Assembly (NCBI GenBank): GCA_016703005.1
Contig: JADJCX010000002.1
Coordinates: forward strand, 287,842-351,841
Source: Flavobacteriales bacterium
Lineage (GTDB): Bacteria; Bacteroidota; Bacteroidia; Flavobacteriales_F; PHOS-HE28
Length of the DNA stretch: 64,000 nucleotides
Reading direction: 5' to 3'
A model generated the notes under the pieces. The model did not search any database, was not told where the DNA came from, and was given only the letters and a program-made list of their open reading frames with translations. This document shows, piece by piece, positions 48,100 through 59,602 of the stretch; the stretch's first letter is position 1, and each line of letters starts with the position of its first letter. The translations under genes and the position numbers were made by a program.

Positions 48100-48723
48100 A
48101 TGCTCATCACCACCCTCGCCAAGCAGACGAAACATCTCACGATGGGTGAGGTGGTCGTGAAAGCACGTGTGATCGGCGAAGCCATGTGGGGCAATCCGCA
48201 TTTCCCTGATGCGGGTCCGCTCCTGATGGAACTGGCTGCGCGGCGCAATGCCATGCAAGCCGCCAATGTGGCCTGCCTGAACGGTGGAAGGATGGCCACT
48301 GCGCGCCGCAAGCGGTGCCGCCGCATGTTGGAGCAACAACTGGACTCGATCTTGGGGTATGTGAGGATGCGCAGCGCGGGCGACGTGAGCATTGCATTGA
48401 GCAGCGGCTTCCGGTTGCGCAAGCCGCCATTGTTGTTGCCACCGCTCGACAGGGTGCAGGGCCTGCGGAGCATACCCACATTGAACCAAGGTCGCATCGA
48501 ACTGCGGTGGGATCGGCAGCACGGTGTGCGCAAGTACTATGTGTACATCAACACTTTCGGTCCGGACAAGGAGGATGGTTGGCGAATGATGTGTTTGACC
48601 AGTCGGGCAAAAGCCATCCTGAAGGACATGGAGCCCGGCCGCTACATCTGGTTCCGCGTTTGCGCGTTCAGTGCTTCGGGCATGAGCCCGCTGAGCCAAG
48701 AGCTGAGGGCCATGGCATGCTGA
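48100..48723 (+). CDS. protein with C-terminal fibronectin type III-like domain
   Basis: 207 residues, no signal peptide. The first ~80 residues are helical and basic (RRNAMQAANVACLNGGRM, then ARRKRCRRMLEQQLD). After a Pro-rich hinge the last ~90 residues look like a fibronectin type III domain: GRIELRWDRQHGVRKYYVYIN, then MEPGRYIWFRVCAFSASGMSP. Such layouts recur in Bacteroidota hypothetical proteins, but the role is unknown. It starts about 92 bases after the tandem array and is followed closely by another unknown gene. Confidence 0.55.
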   Translation: MLITTLAKQTKHLTMGEVVVKARVIGEAMWGNPHFPDAGPLLMELAARRNAMQAANVACLNGGRMATARRKRCRRMLEQQLDSILGYVRMRSAGDVSIALSSGFRLRKPPLLLPPLDRVQGLRSIPTLNQGRIELRWDRQHGVRKYYVYINTFGPDKEDGWRMMCLTSRAKAILKDMEPGRYIWFRVCAFSASGMSPLSQELRAMAC

Positions 48724-48783
48724 GCGCCATTGTCGCAAGTTTGGCCGCCTGATCGCGTTGTATACCAACTAGACCCAAGCACC

Positions 48784-49437
48784 ATGTTCGTGCCCACCAT
48801 GACCATACCGGAGGCCATTGCCGAGGCAAAGGCCGATCTGGTGAGCGTGCAGCGCAAGCTGATGCATTCCATACAAACGCAGGAACGCGAGCACCGCAAG
48901 AACCGCCGCGGCGGCGATATAGTAGGGAAGTTCACCTACGTGTCGCCACGCGATAACAATTGGTTGTACGTCATCACCACCAACAAGAAGCAGTCGTTCC
49001 ACAACGTGCTGATGTGGTACCGCGCCAAAGAAGGATTGTGCGGCTTGCAACTCGCGCACGAGGGGCTGCACAACCTTTTCATGCCGCACTTCTTCACGCA
49101 GTACCGTGCGCGCATTAAGAGCACCATCACTGACCCCGAAGAGAACCTGCGCAACTTCTTCTTCCGGAACCCGGCTGCCATGATCATGCGCACAGGCAAG
49201 GAGCACTTGGGCTTCCCGGCGGCGTTCGGTTCGGTGCCCGATGGTTATGTATTGGGTACTGTTCACGACGACCTGAACTATGTGCGCTGCCGCACCTTTG
49301 TCGATCACACGCGAGCCTTCAAGAACCAGAAGGAGGACCACGAAGCCTTGGAACTCGTGCGCCTGCTGCGCGAACGGTACCCGGCCTTGCTTGCGCAAGC
49401 CGCTGCCGAGGAACGCGCGAAGAAGGAGGGGGTGTAG
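48784..49437 (+). CDS. uncharacterised protein
   Basis: 217 residues from the ATG at 48784; an earlier TTG is possible. No signal or membrane helix is visible. The N-terminus is helical and basic (EAIAEAKADLVSVQRKLMHSIQTQ, broken into KNRRGGD). The middle is rich in aromatics and His (LQLAHEGLHN, MPHFFTQYRARI). The C-terminus is again helical and charged. No family or motif recognised. It sits in the same direction as the fibronectin-like gene, 60 bases after it. Confidence 0.5.
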   Translation: MFVPTMTIPEAIAEAKADLVSVQRKLMHSIQTQEREHRKNRRGGDIVGKFTYVSPRDNNWLYVITTNKKQSFHNVLMWYRAKEGLCGLQLAHEGLHNLFMPHFFTQYRARIKSTITDPEENLRNFFFRNPAAMIMRTGKEHLGFPAAFGSVPDGYVLGTVHDDLNYVRCRTFVDHTRAFKNQKEDHEALELVRLLRERYPALLAQAAAEERAKKEGV

Positions 49438-49461
49438 GGCGCTGCCTAGCGCCCTGCTCAA

Positions 49462-49905
49462 CTACGCATCCACTTCCGCGGCGGCCTGTGCTGTCTCGGT
49501 CTTCTTGTTGCCACTGAAGAAGCGGGCCAAGCCACCGATGCCCGATGCCACGGATGAGAGGATGCCGGAGGGCTTACCCGGTACGTCGCCGATCACCTTG
49601 CCCAGCAACATGCTGATACCGCTGAGGATCAAGCGGCGCTTGAAACCAGGAACCATTGACGCCACCGCTGTGCCAATGGAGGATACCGTTGACCCGGAAA
49701 CTTTTCCGTGCAGCAGTTCATGCACCTTGCGGTACGGGGCCCACCTGCGCAACACATCGCCAAGCGCATCGCGCAACAACATGCCGCGGGTCTCGCGGTC
49801 TTTCAAGTGATCCCAGCGTTCGGCAATGGACTCCGCATAACGATCGCGTTCATTGCGCGCCAGCCACAGCGCGGTGCGGAAATCACTGAGGGTTTTGTGT
49901 GCCAT
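49462..49905 (-). CDS. uncharacterised protein with Gly/Ser-rich hydrophobic C-half
   Basis: 147 residues from the ATG at 49905. The N-terminal half is charged and helical (SDFRTALWLARNERDRYAE, RETRGMLLRDAL). The C-terminal half has moderately hydrophobic Gly/Ser-rich stretches (LILSGISMLLGKVIG, SGILSSVASGIGGLARFF), which could contact a membrane. It overlaps the preceding gene by 23 bases, so the two are probably co-expressed. Function unknown. Confidence 0.5.
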   Translation of the reverse strand: MAHKTLSDFRTALWLARNERDRYAESIAERWDHLKDRETRGMLLRDALGDVLRRWAPYRKVHELLHGKVSGSTVSSIGTAVASMVPGFKRRLILSGISMLLGKVIGDVPGKPSGILSSVASGIGGLARFFSGNKKTETAQAAAEVDA

Positions 49906-50311
49906 GATCGTTGTTGTCCAATTCGTTGATGCGGTTGAGGATGAAGTTGTCGTTACCACTGCTGGTCCACCAGAGCTGGAAGATCCCCAAGGCGAGGAGG
50001 TAGATACCGCCCACGATAACGAACCCCAATGCGTTGGAGTGCAGCAGTTCGCCGAGGTAGAAGCCCAAGCCGATGCATAGGAAAAGCGCGGCCGTGGCCA
50101 TGATGAGGACCACCATGCTGACGTGGAAGGTTTTGCCCATCACTTCGCTGGCCTTCCCGGTGGCTTTCATCATCACATACCGTTTCTCCGCTTGAACATA
50201 GCCCTTCACATCGGCTGCGAAGCCGTCCATGAACGTGCTGAAATCAAGCGGTCCTCCCTCGGCTGTCAAGTGGTCGGTGGAAGCAGTCGCGGTGTTGTTG
50301 GTAGCGGACAT
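49883..50311 (-). CDS. small membrane protein with two helices
   Basis: 142 residues from the ATG at 50311 (MSATNNTATASTDHL). A soluble N-terminal part with a Tyr/Lys-rich helix is followed by two adjacent membrane helices (VSMVVLIMATAALFLCIGLGFYLG and LGFVIVGGIYLLALGIFQLWW) and a short charged tail (LNRINELDNNDHG). The pattern resembles phage-holin-superfamily-like proteins in which the membrane pair follows an amphipathic segment. It overlaps the next leftward gene. The 248 bases between this start and the tamL stop contain no clear gene. Confidence 0.55.
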   Translation of the reverse strand: MSATNNTATASTDHLTAEGGPLDFSTFMDGFAADVKGYVQAEKRYVMMKATGKASEVMGKTFHVSMVVLIMATAALFLCIGLGFYLGELLHSNALGFVIVGGIYLLALGIFQLWWTSSGNDNFILNRINELDNNDHGTQNPQ

Positions 50312-50559
50312 GTACAATGAGGTTTGGCCGGGAAGTTCAATTCGCCTGCCATGAACCCCGGATAGTGCAATGACAGGCGGATCAAGTGGATACGGCGTGG
50401 AAACATTCTTCCAGCTGAAGTGGTATTGGGGCATTGTTTCCACGACCTGTAACAAGAGCACCCCGATCGGATCGCGGACAGCGGGAACAGATGTCTACGA
50501 AACGTGTGGGGCTCCATATGCACCGGACATGTCACGCCAAAAGCAGCGCTGAACATCTC

Positions 50560-52820
50560 TTAGAACGGGTACCCGATCGCGATGTTGAAGATCATGTTGT
50601 TGAACACCTTCGGCTCAGGATCCGTGACCACCCATCGCTCACCTTCGGGTCGCGAGGGTTCGCGCAGCGGAGTGGCCAGGTCCAGACGTACCACGATGAC
50701 CTCGGGATCGAAACGCACACCGAAACCGGCGCCAGCGGCCAGTTCGCTCAACGCGTTCTCCCATTCGAACTTCGCGCCGGGTCGTTGGGGGTCGTCGTTC
50801 ACCAGCCATACGTTTCCGGCATCGGCGAACAGTGCTCCTTTCAGATAACCTGCGATGGTGAAGCGGTACTCAACATTCGCCTCGAAACGGATCTCGCCGG
50901 TCTGGTCGATCAGCACATTGCTGGTTTCGTCAGCCGTGTATGTGCCCGGTCCCACGGAGCGGGCGCGGAAGGCACGCACGCTGTTGGTGCCGCCCACATA
51001 GAACTGCTTCACGAAGGGCACCACATCGGAGTTGCCGTAGGGTATGGCGACCCCGGCGAGCAAGCGTGCCACTATGCGGTCGCCAGCCCGGTTGGCCCGG
51101 CTGTAGTAGCGCAGTTCCGGACGGAGCCTGACATACTGTGAGAAGCGGCGGCCGAACAGCAGGTCGCCTTCCTCGGGCCGGGGACCGCCAATGCGATAGC
51201 CGAGCGTCATCAGATTGCCGCTTTCATCGATACCCATGCTCGCGAGCATATACCCGACGGTGGTGTTGCGCCGCTCCGTGGTAACGGTGTAGGTATACCC
51301 GAGGCCCATCATGAACTGTTCCTCGAAGCTGCGCTTCACCGCAGGGTTGGTATCCAGGAACGCCGTGAATTCATCGCTGCTGTAGTACAGCGAATTGTAG
51401 CTCACTTCAAGGAGGCGGGCATCGTGCCATACCCGCGGGTTGTGCCGCCACACATAGCCGAATGAGGTGTTGAAGGATTCCAGCCCGTACAAACCCATGC
51501 GTCGGAAAAGACCGTAGCCGATGTCCGCGCGTGTGGTGGGAGCGGAGCTGCGCATGGAGCGCAGGCCGCGGAAGGGAACGATACGAGGGATCTGCAGGAC
51601 ACTTTCACTCCGATCTCGTATGCGTTGGTGCCTTTGCGATCACCGGCGATCTGCGTTTCGAAACGACCGTTGAGGTCGGCACTCAGCATCTCCGCCCCAC
51701 GGAAAATGTCGCGGTCCTTCAACCCGATACGCAGGCCGGGACCAGCGAAGTTGTTGCTGCTGCTCACCGCGTTCAGTTCGCTGAACAAGGACCAACGCTT
51801 CTGTGGCACCAGGAACACGTCGGCGTGCAGCACACCGGTATGCAGGGTGTCCTCCGTGTAGTTCACCCGCGTGCTCTTGAACACACCGAAACTGCTCAAG
51901 TGTTGCGCGGTCTGGTCGCTACGGGTCGCCGAATAGAACTGGTCCGGACGTATGAATACTCCGCGCACGATGGTCTTCGGGCGGTAGGTGTTCAGGTAGT
52001 TGATGTACACCACGGTGTCCACCACAGTGGTGTCATTGGCAGGCAGCGCCTCGTCGTAGTCGCCATGCACGCGAACAACGTCGATGGTGTAGCGCTGCTT
52101 GGCCTTCGCCCGCGCGTTCCGTTTCAAGCGCAGGCGCACATCCATCACATGTACTCCTTTGGACGTGTCGGCGGCCCATACCAGATCGTCATCCTTCATA
52201 TGGTACCAACCCGCGTTCCGTAGGCTGCTTGCCACGCGGTTGCGCTCCGCATCGAGCTTGGCGAGTTCGTAGAGCTGCCCGGTTTCCAGTGGTGAGCGGC
52301 TGTGCTCACGGACAATGCGGAGGTTCAGCGTGTCGGTACTGTCGCCATAGGCAATACTGCGCAGCAGGTGCGGCGTCCCGGGGCTCACGTGGAACACTAC
52401 ACGCGCTTTCCGTCCATGGATGTTCACCTCGTACCGGCTGTGCGCCCCGAAATATCCATGGTTATGCAGTCGGTTCTCAAAGGCGGCGTTGATATCGTTC
52501 AAGGGCACATCAGCGAGCTGGACCGGTGGCGACCCGATCTTGTTCTTCAACAGGTTGCGCAAGCCGTTCACCTTGCGTGGCTCCTTGATCGCATTGTGCA
52601 ACGCTGCCGCGGGTCGCATGCCGAGGATGTTCGTATTCGGCTCGGGCACTACCACATCCGCGAGTTCCTCCGTCAGCCGCTTGCGTTCTTCCACCGGAGG
52701 TTGGTCCCACTCCACTGCGAAGCCTGCGAACAAGGGTCGTTCGGGTGTGGCATATTTCAGCCCGCTGCATGAACTGAGCAGCGTCGCACACAGCATCGCG
52801 AAGTATGCTGTGCCCCTCAT
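50560..52820 (-). CDS. TamL-type BamA-superfamily lipoprotein barrel, one frameshift
   Basis: About 753 residues after correction. The N-terminus is a lipoprotein signal (AYFAMLCATLLSSC), typical of Bacteroidota TamL, not of BamA. POTRA-type regions follow (LYELAKLDAERNRVASSLRNAGWYH; the region ending VRGVFIRPDQFY). The C-terminal half is the BamA-like barrel (GGTNSVRAFRARSVGPG is the lid-loop motif) ending MIFNIAIGYPF. The frame breaks near 51598-51603, one base missing; restored it reads VSxLQIPRIVPFRGLRSM. TamL works with TamB in outer-membrane protein or lipid delivery. Its start overlaps the tamB stop by four bases (ATGA). Confidence 0.88.
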
Positions 52821-55800
52821 GGTGAAGCAGGGGTTTCAGGTGATGCCGGTGTATCCTTCTTGTCTCTCGCGGCCTTCTTCTTCCGCCGCTCTTCGGCCTC
52901 CTGTTTTCTGAAGGCTTCCCGCGCCGCCTCCCGTGCGTGTTCGTTCTCCTCGAAGTCACGCGTATGGATGAGCGCGATGCCGCTGTCCATGATCTCGCCA
53001 TCGTAGATGTCGTAGGCGTTCTCATAGAACCCCCGCAAGCGGAACCTGCCATCGCGTGTAAGGTTGTAGACGATAGCGTACTGCGCAGCCCGTGTGCTGT
53101 TCACATTGCTTGCGTTGGCCTCGTTTTCATCAACACCCACTGAACCGCCCACTTCAAAGCTCAATCGTTTGTCGAGGAAACTCTTGCTCACCTTGTAGTC
53201 GACCGATGTGCGTTGGTAGGTGCTGCTGCCCTGTGTCTGGTCGACGGTGCTCACGCCGAGTTGGATGTCCACGCCCTTCACGAAGCGCCCGGTGATCTTG
53301 TTCATCTGGTCGGAGAGGATGCCGTTCACCGAGTTGCGCGCGGCGCTGGAGGCGATGCTGCTGCTGGGCGCGCCTCCTGCGGCCTCGTCCTGTATGAAAG
53401 AGTTGAGCACGAGCAGACCGAAGACTTGGCGGTTGCGTTCTTCCTCCCGGCTACGGTCCGCGAGCCGGTCCAGTTCATCGTTCACCTGCGGATAGCTGTT
53501 GCGGTACTCGCGCGGGAGGTCAATGGCAAAACCGATGTCGGGTTTTTCCATCCCTCCCGCGATGTTGATCACCACTTCGAACGGAAGGCGCGCGCTCAGG
53601 CGATTGCGTTCGGCCTCGCTCAACTCCCCGGTAGAGTTGGCCACCAGCGGATAGGCCGCACTTTCCGACCTATAGCGCGCCTTGATGTCCATGTGTGCAC
53701 CGATGGGGTCACCATCCCACGTCACCGTGCTGCCGGGCACCAGGTCGAACCGCTTCTTCACCAACCCATAGAACTGCAGCGTGTATCCGCCTTCGCTCAC
53801 GGTGAATGGACCGGTCAAGCGCATCTGGCCTTCGGGATCGTATTGGAAACGCAGGTCGCCCTTGCCTTGGAAAGTCGCCTGATCACCGGTGGTCGGATCA
53901 AGGACGATAGCGAACGCGGCGCGATCGTCCACACGGACATGCAAGTCGAGATCCACCTTGGGCAGGTGCGCGCAGCGAATCGCGCAGGCGCTCTTCAGCG
54001 GTCGCTTGGAGGGTAGTGTCCAGTCCGGATAGATCCGTGGTGAACTCCACGATGCCTTCGCTCTCCACCAACTTCACTTGGCTGCCGGGCAACACCACGC
54101 TGAGGTTCGTTCCAGCGAGGATGCCGAGATCGCCCTTCACCACTGGGGCCTTGTCCGTGCCGGTCACGCGCACATCCAATGCGGCGAAGAGGTCGCCGTA
54201 GAAGAGTTCGTCCTTGGATGGTGCGCTGTTCACCAGCTGGAAGGAGTCCGTGTGCAGATCAAGGTCGAACCGCATGCTGGACAGGTCCGTCGTGAACACC
54301 TGTCCGTGCAGTACGAAGGCGTTTCCCAAGCTGTCCAATACGGTGAAGTTGTTGAATGTGAGACCATCGGCATCGGCGAGCAGGCGTTCGCTGCGCAGTT
54401 CGTAACGCGCGCCGGTTTGCTTCACCCCGATGATCGCGTTGGTGAACGTCAGGTCGCCTAGCAGGCTATGGCCGGTCTTCAGTTTGCGCCAGTCCACCGT
54501 GCCGTTCAAGCCACCGCCAAGTTCGTAGAGCACGCCGCCGGCGAAGGGTTGCAGGAAAGCCATGTCCTTAAGCCCTATGCGCGCGTGCGCTTCCATGGCC
54601 GGCGGTTGCTGTCCACCATCGTAACGCGCATCGGCATCCAGCGCGTTCGTGCCGTTCTCCAAGCGGGCGTTCACTTTGTATTGGTCGCTACCCGGGCCTT
54701 CCGCATGCACCACCAGATCGCCCATCGGCTTGCCCGTTACCCTCAGCTCTTCCACCCGAAGATCCGCGCGAAGCGCAGTACTCGTATTCAATGGCAGTAG
54801 TACTTCGCCGGTCAGCACACCGCCCACCATCGGCACGCTGTCGCGGGTGGAAACGAAATTCAACAACGCACCCATGTTGAAGTGGTCCAGGTGCACCTCC
54901 GTGGTGTTGGCCGTGGTTACCAATTCGGCGCGCTGTTCGCCGCTGCTGAGAATGAAGTGCTCGGCCACCGGTCCAGCATCGGTGAAGCGCAGCTCGTTCA
55001 GCGGGTCCACCGTCCATGCCGATGTATCGAGCACCAGACCCTCCGCGAGGTGCATGGCGATCTCGCCATCGATGCGGCGGAAGTCGATCGGCACGACGTA
55101 TTTCGGCTTACCGTCATCTTGCTCTATCCGGAGCGCGGCCTTCAAAGTACCAGGGCCGGAGTTGGCCGTGAGTGCGAGCCCATCCACATGGAGATCGTTG
55201 TAATGGATGCTGTCCATGCGCAAACCACCATCCAGCGCTGTACCCTTCGCATCCGCATTCAACGTCAAGGCGGAGATCGAAATGTCCTGGTACTGCAATA
55301 CCGGCAGGTCAATGTTCAAGCGCAGTGCATCGGCATCGCTGTCGTAGTACCCCGTGAACTCCTCCAGTTCGATCGCCTTCAGATCGGGCAGCACAATACC
55401 CGTCAGCCATTCCGTTTTCGGCAGGGCCACGCGCAGGTGCATGCGTTCGCTGGTAAGAGGAGCGAAGGTGGTGTCCTCGCGGAAGAAGCTGAGCAGCTTC
55501 TCCCGTGTACGCGGCAACAAACTGTCCACCGGCACATTGGTGCTGTATTCCACTTCCAGCGCGTCGGTGGCGAGCAAGAACAATGTGGAGTCGGTAGCGA
55601 GCCGTCCCTGCACCGCGAACTCCTCGAAGCGGAAGGAACGCTCGTTGTTGGAGAGCAACACACTGTCACCTTCCAAAGCGAACTCGGCAAACCCATCCAG
55701 GGAGAACGTAGCGGTGCCTTCCCATTGGCCCTCCACGCCCACGGGATACGGATACCAACCCATGGCTTGCAACTGCAGGCGGTCGGCTCGCAAGGCTACC

Positions 55801-57755
55801 GCGCCTGAAATGGTATCGCTGCCCACAGGCCAGCGTCCATCAGCACGCAGCGTGACGGCGAATGCCGGAGCGTTTGTCATCACTTCCGCATGTATGGAAT
55901 CGCTTTGGATGTTCGCGGCGATGCGTGACCCGCTGAAGTCCTGTCCGGCATACAGCAACCGGGAGGGAAGGATCTCGACGCTTCCTGAGCGATCGGATGT
56001 GTTGAGCGCTTGACCTTCGCCGGTGATCTTGGCGCTCACCAAGCCCATGGCCGTATCGCCGGTGAACCTGTGGAGCGGAACGTTGTTGATCGTGAGGTCG
56101 GCGTTCATCGCATCGGGCATTCCGGCATGTAGACCAGTTGCACCAATGGTGCCTTTCACATCCCCGAGGTCGCTCAGGAGATCCAGGTCGCCATCTGCTC
56201 CAGCGCTGCTCCCGCTCACATGCACACTTCCCGTGAGGCGCGACGGCATGGGAACGTCCGCAGGCCAATACGGTGCGACGATATCGTGTATGCCAGTTCC
56301 CATCGCGATCTCGCGCACATCGGCGCGGAAGGCGCTGTTCGGAAGGTTGCTGAGATCCTGAGCATCTCCATCCATGTGAAGGATCGTTCCCTGATCGCCT
56401 ATGATGTCGACACGTAGTGTATCGGCCCGTTGCGCGGTTCCCCTGAAGGCCACTTGAGTGTTCCAGACCTCGTTGGCATGTATCGGCTGCGGCAGCACAA
56501 CGGCGAACTGGTCCAGCAGCCCTTGCAGTTGTGCGAGGTCGACGGATGAGGAAACGCGCACGCTCAACGGCACCTCTTTCGGTGCGCGTGGCACCGGTGG
56601 CCTTCAGGTCGCGTATGAAGGCGGTCACGGTGCGGTCGTTGAAGGCCAAGTCTTCAGCGCGCAAGCTGATCGCGCGGTAGTCCATGTGGTCCGGGTCAAC
56701 TAGTTCCCGCGCAGGCCGCATGGTGCCTTGATGCATTTGGATGTTGCCTCCATCGATGGCCAGTTCGCGCACCGCTATGTCCAGTCCGCGCGCCCAGTAC
56801 CGGAACCCATCATGCTGGTCCAGCCATGGTGGCGCTGCGGATGTCAGCTCGCCTTGCACCAGCGTGTCCATGGTCAATGTGCCGAAGTGGGCATCCGTCA
56901 GCGCAACCGATGCGAAACGCATTTGTTGGCGCGCGAACACAAGACTGTCAACTTCCAGATCACCGGTGCCCACATGCACCCACAGGCTGTCGTGGCTCAC
57001 TGCATCCGTCAGCGTGAAAGCAACGTTTTTCAAGCCGAGTTTCCGCAGGTCGATGTCGAGTCCTTCCAACGGATTGGTCAATGCCGGATAGGTATCCGGC
57101 GCTGAGGGCCCCGGCGTTGTGGACATGTCCACACGGGTATCGGCGATCCTGATGGACCGTGCGTGGAAGCGCGTTGCGCCGGCATCCATGGCATCCATCT
57201 CCACGTTTAGGTCGCCGAGCACCACGTGCATTACGAAGCCACTTCGCGCCAATTCCATGTCGAAGCGCACATCGGTGAGGTCCACACCGGATGCGGAGAA
57301 GGGCATGGGGGCAGTGCTGTCCGCGATCGCTTCTTTGACCACCGACGTATCCGGCGCAAAAGCGCGGATGATATAGCTGAAGTTGAAGGTGCTGTCCGCA
57401 AACTCGATGCGGCCGTCGATAAGGGCACCAATGCCAAGCTCGACCGCAATTCACCGGCATACAGGAGCGTATCGCCGCCTTCATCGAAGACCATCAGGCC
57501 CTCGAGCGATACCCCAACAGGATAGCGCAATGCGAAATGGTCGAGGCTGACCCGCGAGCCGATCTTGCCCTCCAGATAGCTCACGCCCTTTGACCGTAGT
57601 AGATCCTGGATCGGTGGAACGTAGACCAACAGCACCAACACCCCGAGCAATACGGGTGGCAGCAACACCAACCACAGGATGGTGCGCAACAGTACCCGCT
57701 GCCAGCGTCGTAACCTCTTGCGAGGAGCAGGTCCGGGCTTGTCAGCTAATGGCAT
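52817..57755 (-). CDS. tamB: translocation/assembly module protein TamB, three frameshifts
   Basis: About 1,645 residues. It starts with a basic stub and one membrane helix (TILWLVLLPPVLLGVLVLLVYV), then a very long periplasmic series of beta segments, and ends in the conserved DUF490 region (GPFTVSEGGYTLQFYGLVKKRFDLVPGSTVTWDGDP; EVVINIAGGMEKPDIGFAI). TamB bridges the envelope, probably carrying phospholipid to the outer membrane together with TamL. The frame breaks near 57425-57445, 56585-56600 and 53965-53975, each corrected by one base. The last residues are an unusual Lys/Ala/Pro-rich tail (EERRKKKAARDKKDTPASP). It is the first gene of a leftward pair with tamL. Confidence 0.88.
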
Positions 57756-57942
57756 GAAGTATGGGCGGCAAGGCTAAGAACATACCGGAACGCAAGGCGC
57801 ACCGTTGATGGACGTGAGGGATGGATCCCCATCCTCCATGGCTTGAACATGCGCAATGTTCTCCCCATTTTGAGGAACGAATGGGACGGCCGATAAGAGG
57901 GCGAGTGTGCGAAGAACACGGATGGGTTCTGCTGGCCTCAAC

Positions 57943-58040
57943 AGTCGCCAGCGCTTGCCGAAGATCCGCGATCAGCAAGTCCGCCTCTCCGAGGTGCCCG
58001 CCCGGCCAACATGTCGTCCGAAATGGTGAGGCGCATCCGC
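57943..58040 (-). pseudogene. possible C-terminal fragment of a PLP-dependent enzyme
   Basis: Read leftwards, HLGEADLLIADLRQALATVEA is similar in pattern to the end of the PLP gene at 60428 (GIEEAQLLIEDLGQALGKL). The preceding MRLTIS lies in another frame. It occupies part of the 325-base gap between tamB and the cargo gene. The similarity is short and could be chance. The rest of the gap has a GGATGGATCCCCATCC hairpin near 57820 and nothing else clear. Confidence 0.3.
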
Positions 58041-58080
58041 ACAATTGCCATCACCTTTGGATGGTGAAACACCCGGCGCC

Positions 58081-59202
58081 ATGAACCACCTGTATTTTAC
58101 TTCCGCCCTCTGCCTGCTCACGTTCACCAACGCGATCAGGGCGAACGCACAGGTATTCGCCGATGACGCAGAGCCGAACAACACCATTGCCACCGCGTTG
58201 CCGATCGTGCTCGGTGTGCCTCTTGAAGGCCGGTTGCACGGGGACGGCGGGGACGAGCAAGACCTGTATTCCTTCGTGCTCCCCGATGGCGGACATTTGG
58301 AACTGACCATCGAAGGCGAGCAAGGAACCACAGGTGGACTAGCGCTGGTTGTGCATCCCGTGGAAATGGACAGTGGTGTGGGAATGACCACAGCTACTGC
58401 GCTCATCGGCGACCTCGGCGTTGTGACCACATCGGTGGTGCCGCTCTCTTGCCTCGACGCAGGGGCGCAGCTCATGCATGTGAGCCGGACGGGTGGGCCA
58501 TGTTCATACCGCATCACAGCGCAGTTCGTGCCACTGGCTTTTGCCGGCGATCCCGAACCGAACGACGACATCGCCACGGCCACTGTGCTTTTGGAAGGTG
58601 TTGATGCCACCGGCCATTTGAACGTGGGTTGGCCTTACAATGGCGCTTCCGCCGACTATTGGCGCATTGACAAGGGCTCCACAGGTTCTGTGACTTTCCA
58701 CACCGCTTTCGTGACCGATGATCCCGCGGCCGATGCCTTCATCGTGCTGTACATCCTGGACCAGACCGGCTTGCCCATCGGCCCGGAGGTCTACCTCGCG
58801 GAGGTAGGGGTCGGCGGTGTTGTAGCGGAGGATACTGTGGTCGTCAACAACATCATGGACGCGCCGGGCACCTACTTCCTGTGGTTCTTCTACACGGCTT
58901 CCGTGTGCCAAGCGTACCGGCTGCAATGGACATCGGGTGCAGTGGGTGTGCAAGAGGAAGCGCCGACGCCTGCCATTGGCGTGGCGTTGAACGAGGGGCT
59001 CCTCACTCTCACCTCGGCAGAGGACGGCCCCATCAACGTGTGGATGCTCGATGCCTGCGGGCGCCGATCGGTGCCGTTGCAGACGGCAGGTGCGTTCCCG
59101 TGCAGCGTGGATCTGAGCGCGTTGGCCAACGGAACCTACTTGGCCGTCGTGCAATTGCTTGACGGCCGGAGGATGACCGCTCGTGTGATGTTGCAACGGT
59201 GA
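58081..59202 (+). CDS. exported protein with type IX secretion C-terminal tail
   Basis: 373 residues from the ATG at 58081. Signal peptide (YFTSALCLLTFTNAIRANAQ). Two modules begin with DAEPNNTIATALPIVLG and DPEPNDDIATATVLLEG, the pre-peptidase C-terminal (PPC-like) pattern of secreted Bacteroidota proteins. The last ~80 residues (INVWMLDACGRRSVPLQ, LSALANGTYLAVVQLLDGRR) are a type A T9SS sorting domain. It should be exported by the GldKLMN machine. Function beyond that is unknown. Confidence 0.82.
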   Translation: MNHLYFTSALCLLTFTNAIRANAQVFADDAEPNNTIATALPIVLGVPLEGRLHGDGGDEQDLYSFVLPDGGHLELTIEGEQGTTGGLALVVHPVEMDSGVGMTTATALIGDLGVVTTSVVPLSCLDAGAQLMHVSRTGGPCSYRITAQFVPLAFAGDPEPNDDIATATVLLEGVDATGHLNVGWPYNGASADYWRIDKGSTGSVTFHTAFVTDDPAADAFIVLYILDQTGLPIGPEVYLAEVGVGGVVAEDTVVVNNIMDAPGTYFLWFFYTASVCQAYRLQWTSGAVGVQEEAPTPAIGVALNEGLLTLTSAEDGPINVWMLDACGRRSVPLQTAGAFPCSVDLSALANGTYLAVVQLLDGRRMTARVMLQR

Positions 59203-59345
59203 GCGGGCTCGTTGGTGCTGAGGCGCCACATCCGGTTCCCACGCACAACCTCGCGTGCGCCGCTCGAGCTGACACCTCCGCACGCGCTCGCGTTTTCCGC
59301 GAGTGCGCTTCAGTCCAGGGCGTTCCGCCCGCCAGGTTGGACGGC

Positions 59346-59562
59346 CTACACCTTCCCCAACGCCTGCCCCAGATCCTCGATCAGCAATTCCGCTTCCTCG
59401 ATACCCACATACAACCGCACCATGTTGAAGGGCAGGTCGGTGAGGTACCCCTCGGGACCTTTCAGCGCACACACAGGCCATTGAAGGCTCTCGTAACCAC
59501 CCCAGCTCACGGCCATGAGGAAGCGCTTGAGGTGGTCGCAGAAGCATTCCACCGCGACTTCT
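59346..59562 (-). pseudogene. truncated 3' end of a Cys/Met-metabolism PLP gene
   Basis: About 217 bases nearly identical to the last part of the intact gene at 60428-61591, by eye with some 20 differences, same orientation. It encodes the final ~70 residues (DHLKRFLMAVSWGGYESLQW through LLIEDLGQALGKV) and then stops matching at about 59562, where the rest of the gene should be. Without the catalytic half it cannot be functional. It is a direct repeat of the intact copy with the lipoprotein gene between. Confidence 0.88.
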
Positions 59563-59602
59563 TAAGGGCGTCAGTACATTGATCCGAGTTATTGATGTCA
59601 AC

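Noticed and set aside
57742..58044. 100-residue leftward gene in the gap after tamB
   Set aside because: Only about 20 residues resemble a PLP enzyme tail; the rest is Arg/Cys/Ser-rich without features.
59346..59552. Small independent gene of 68 residues
   Set aside because: It is a truncated copy of the end of the PLP gene and lacks the catalytic part.
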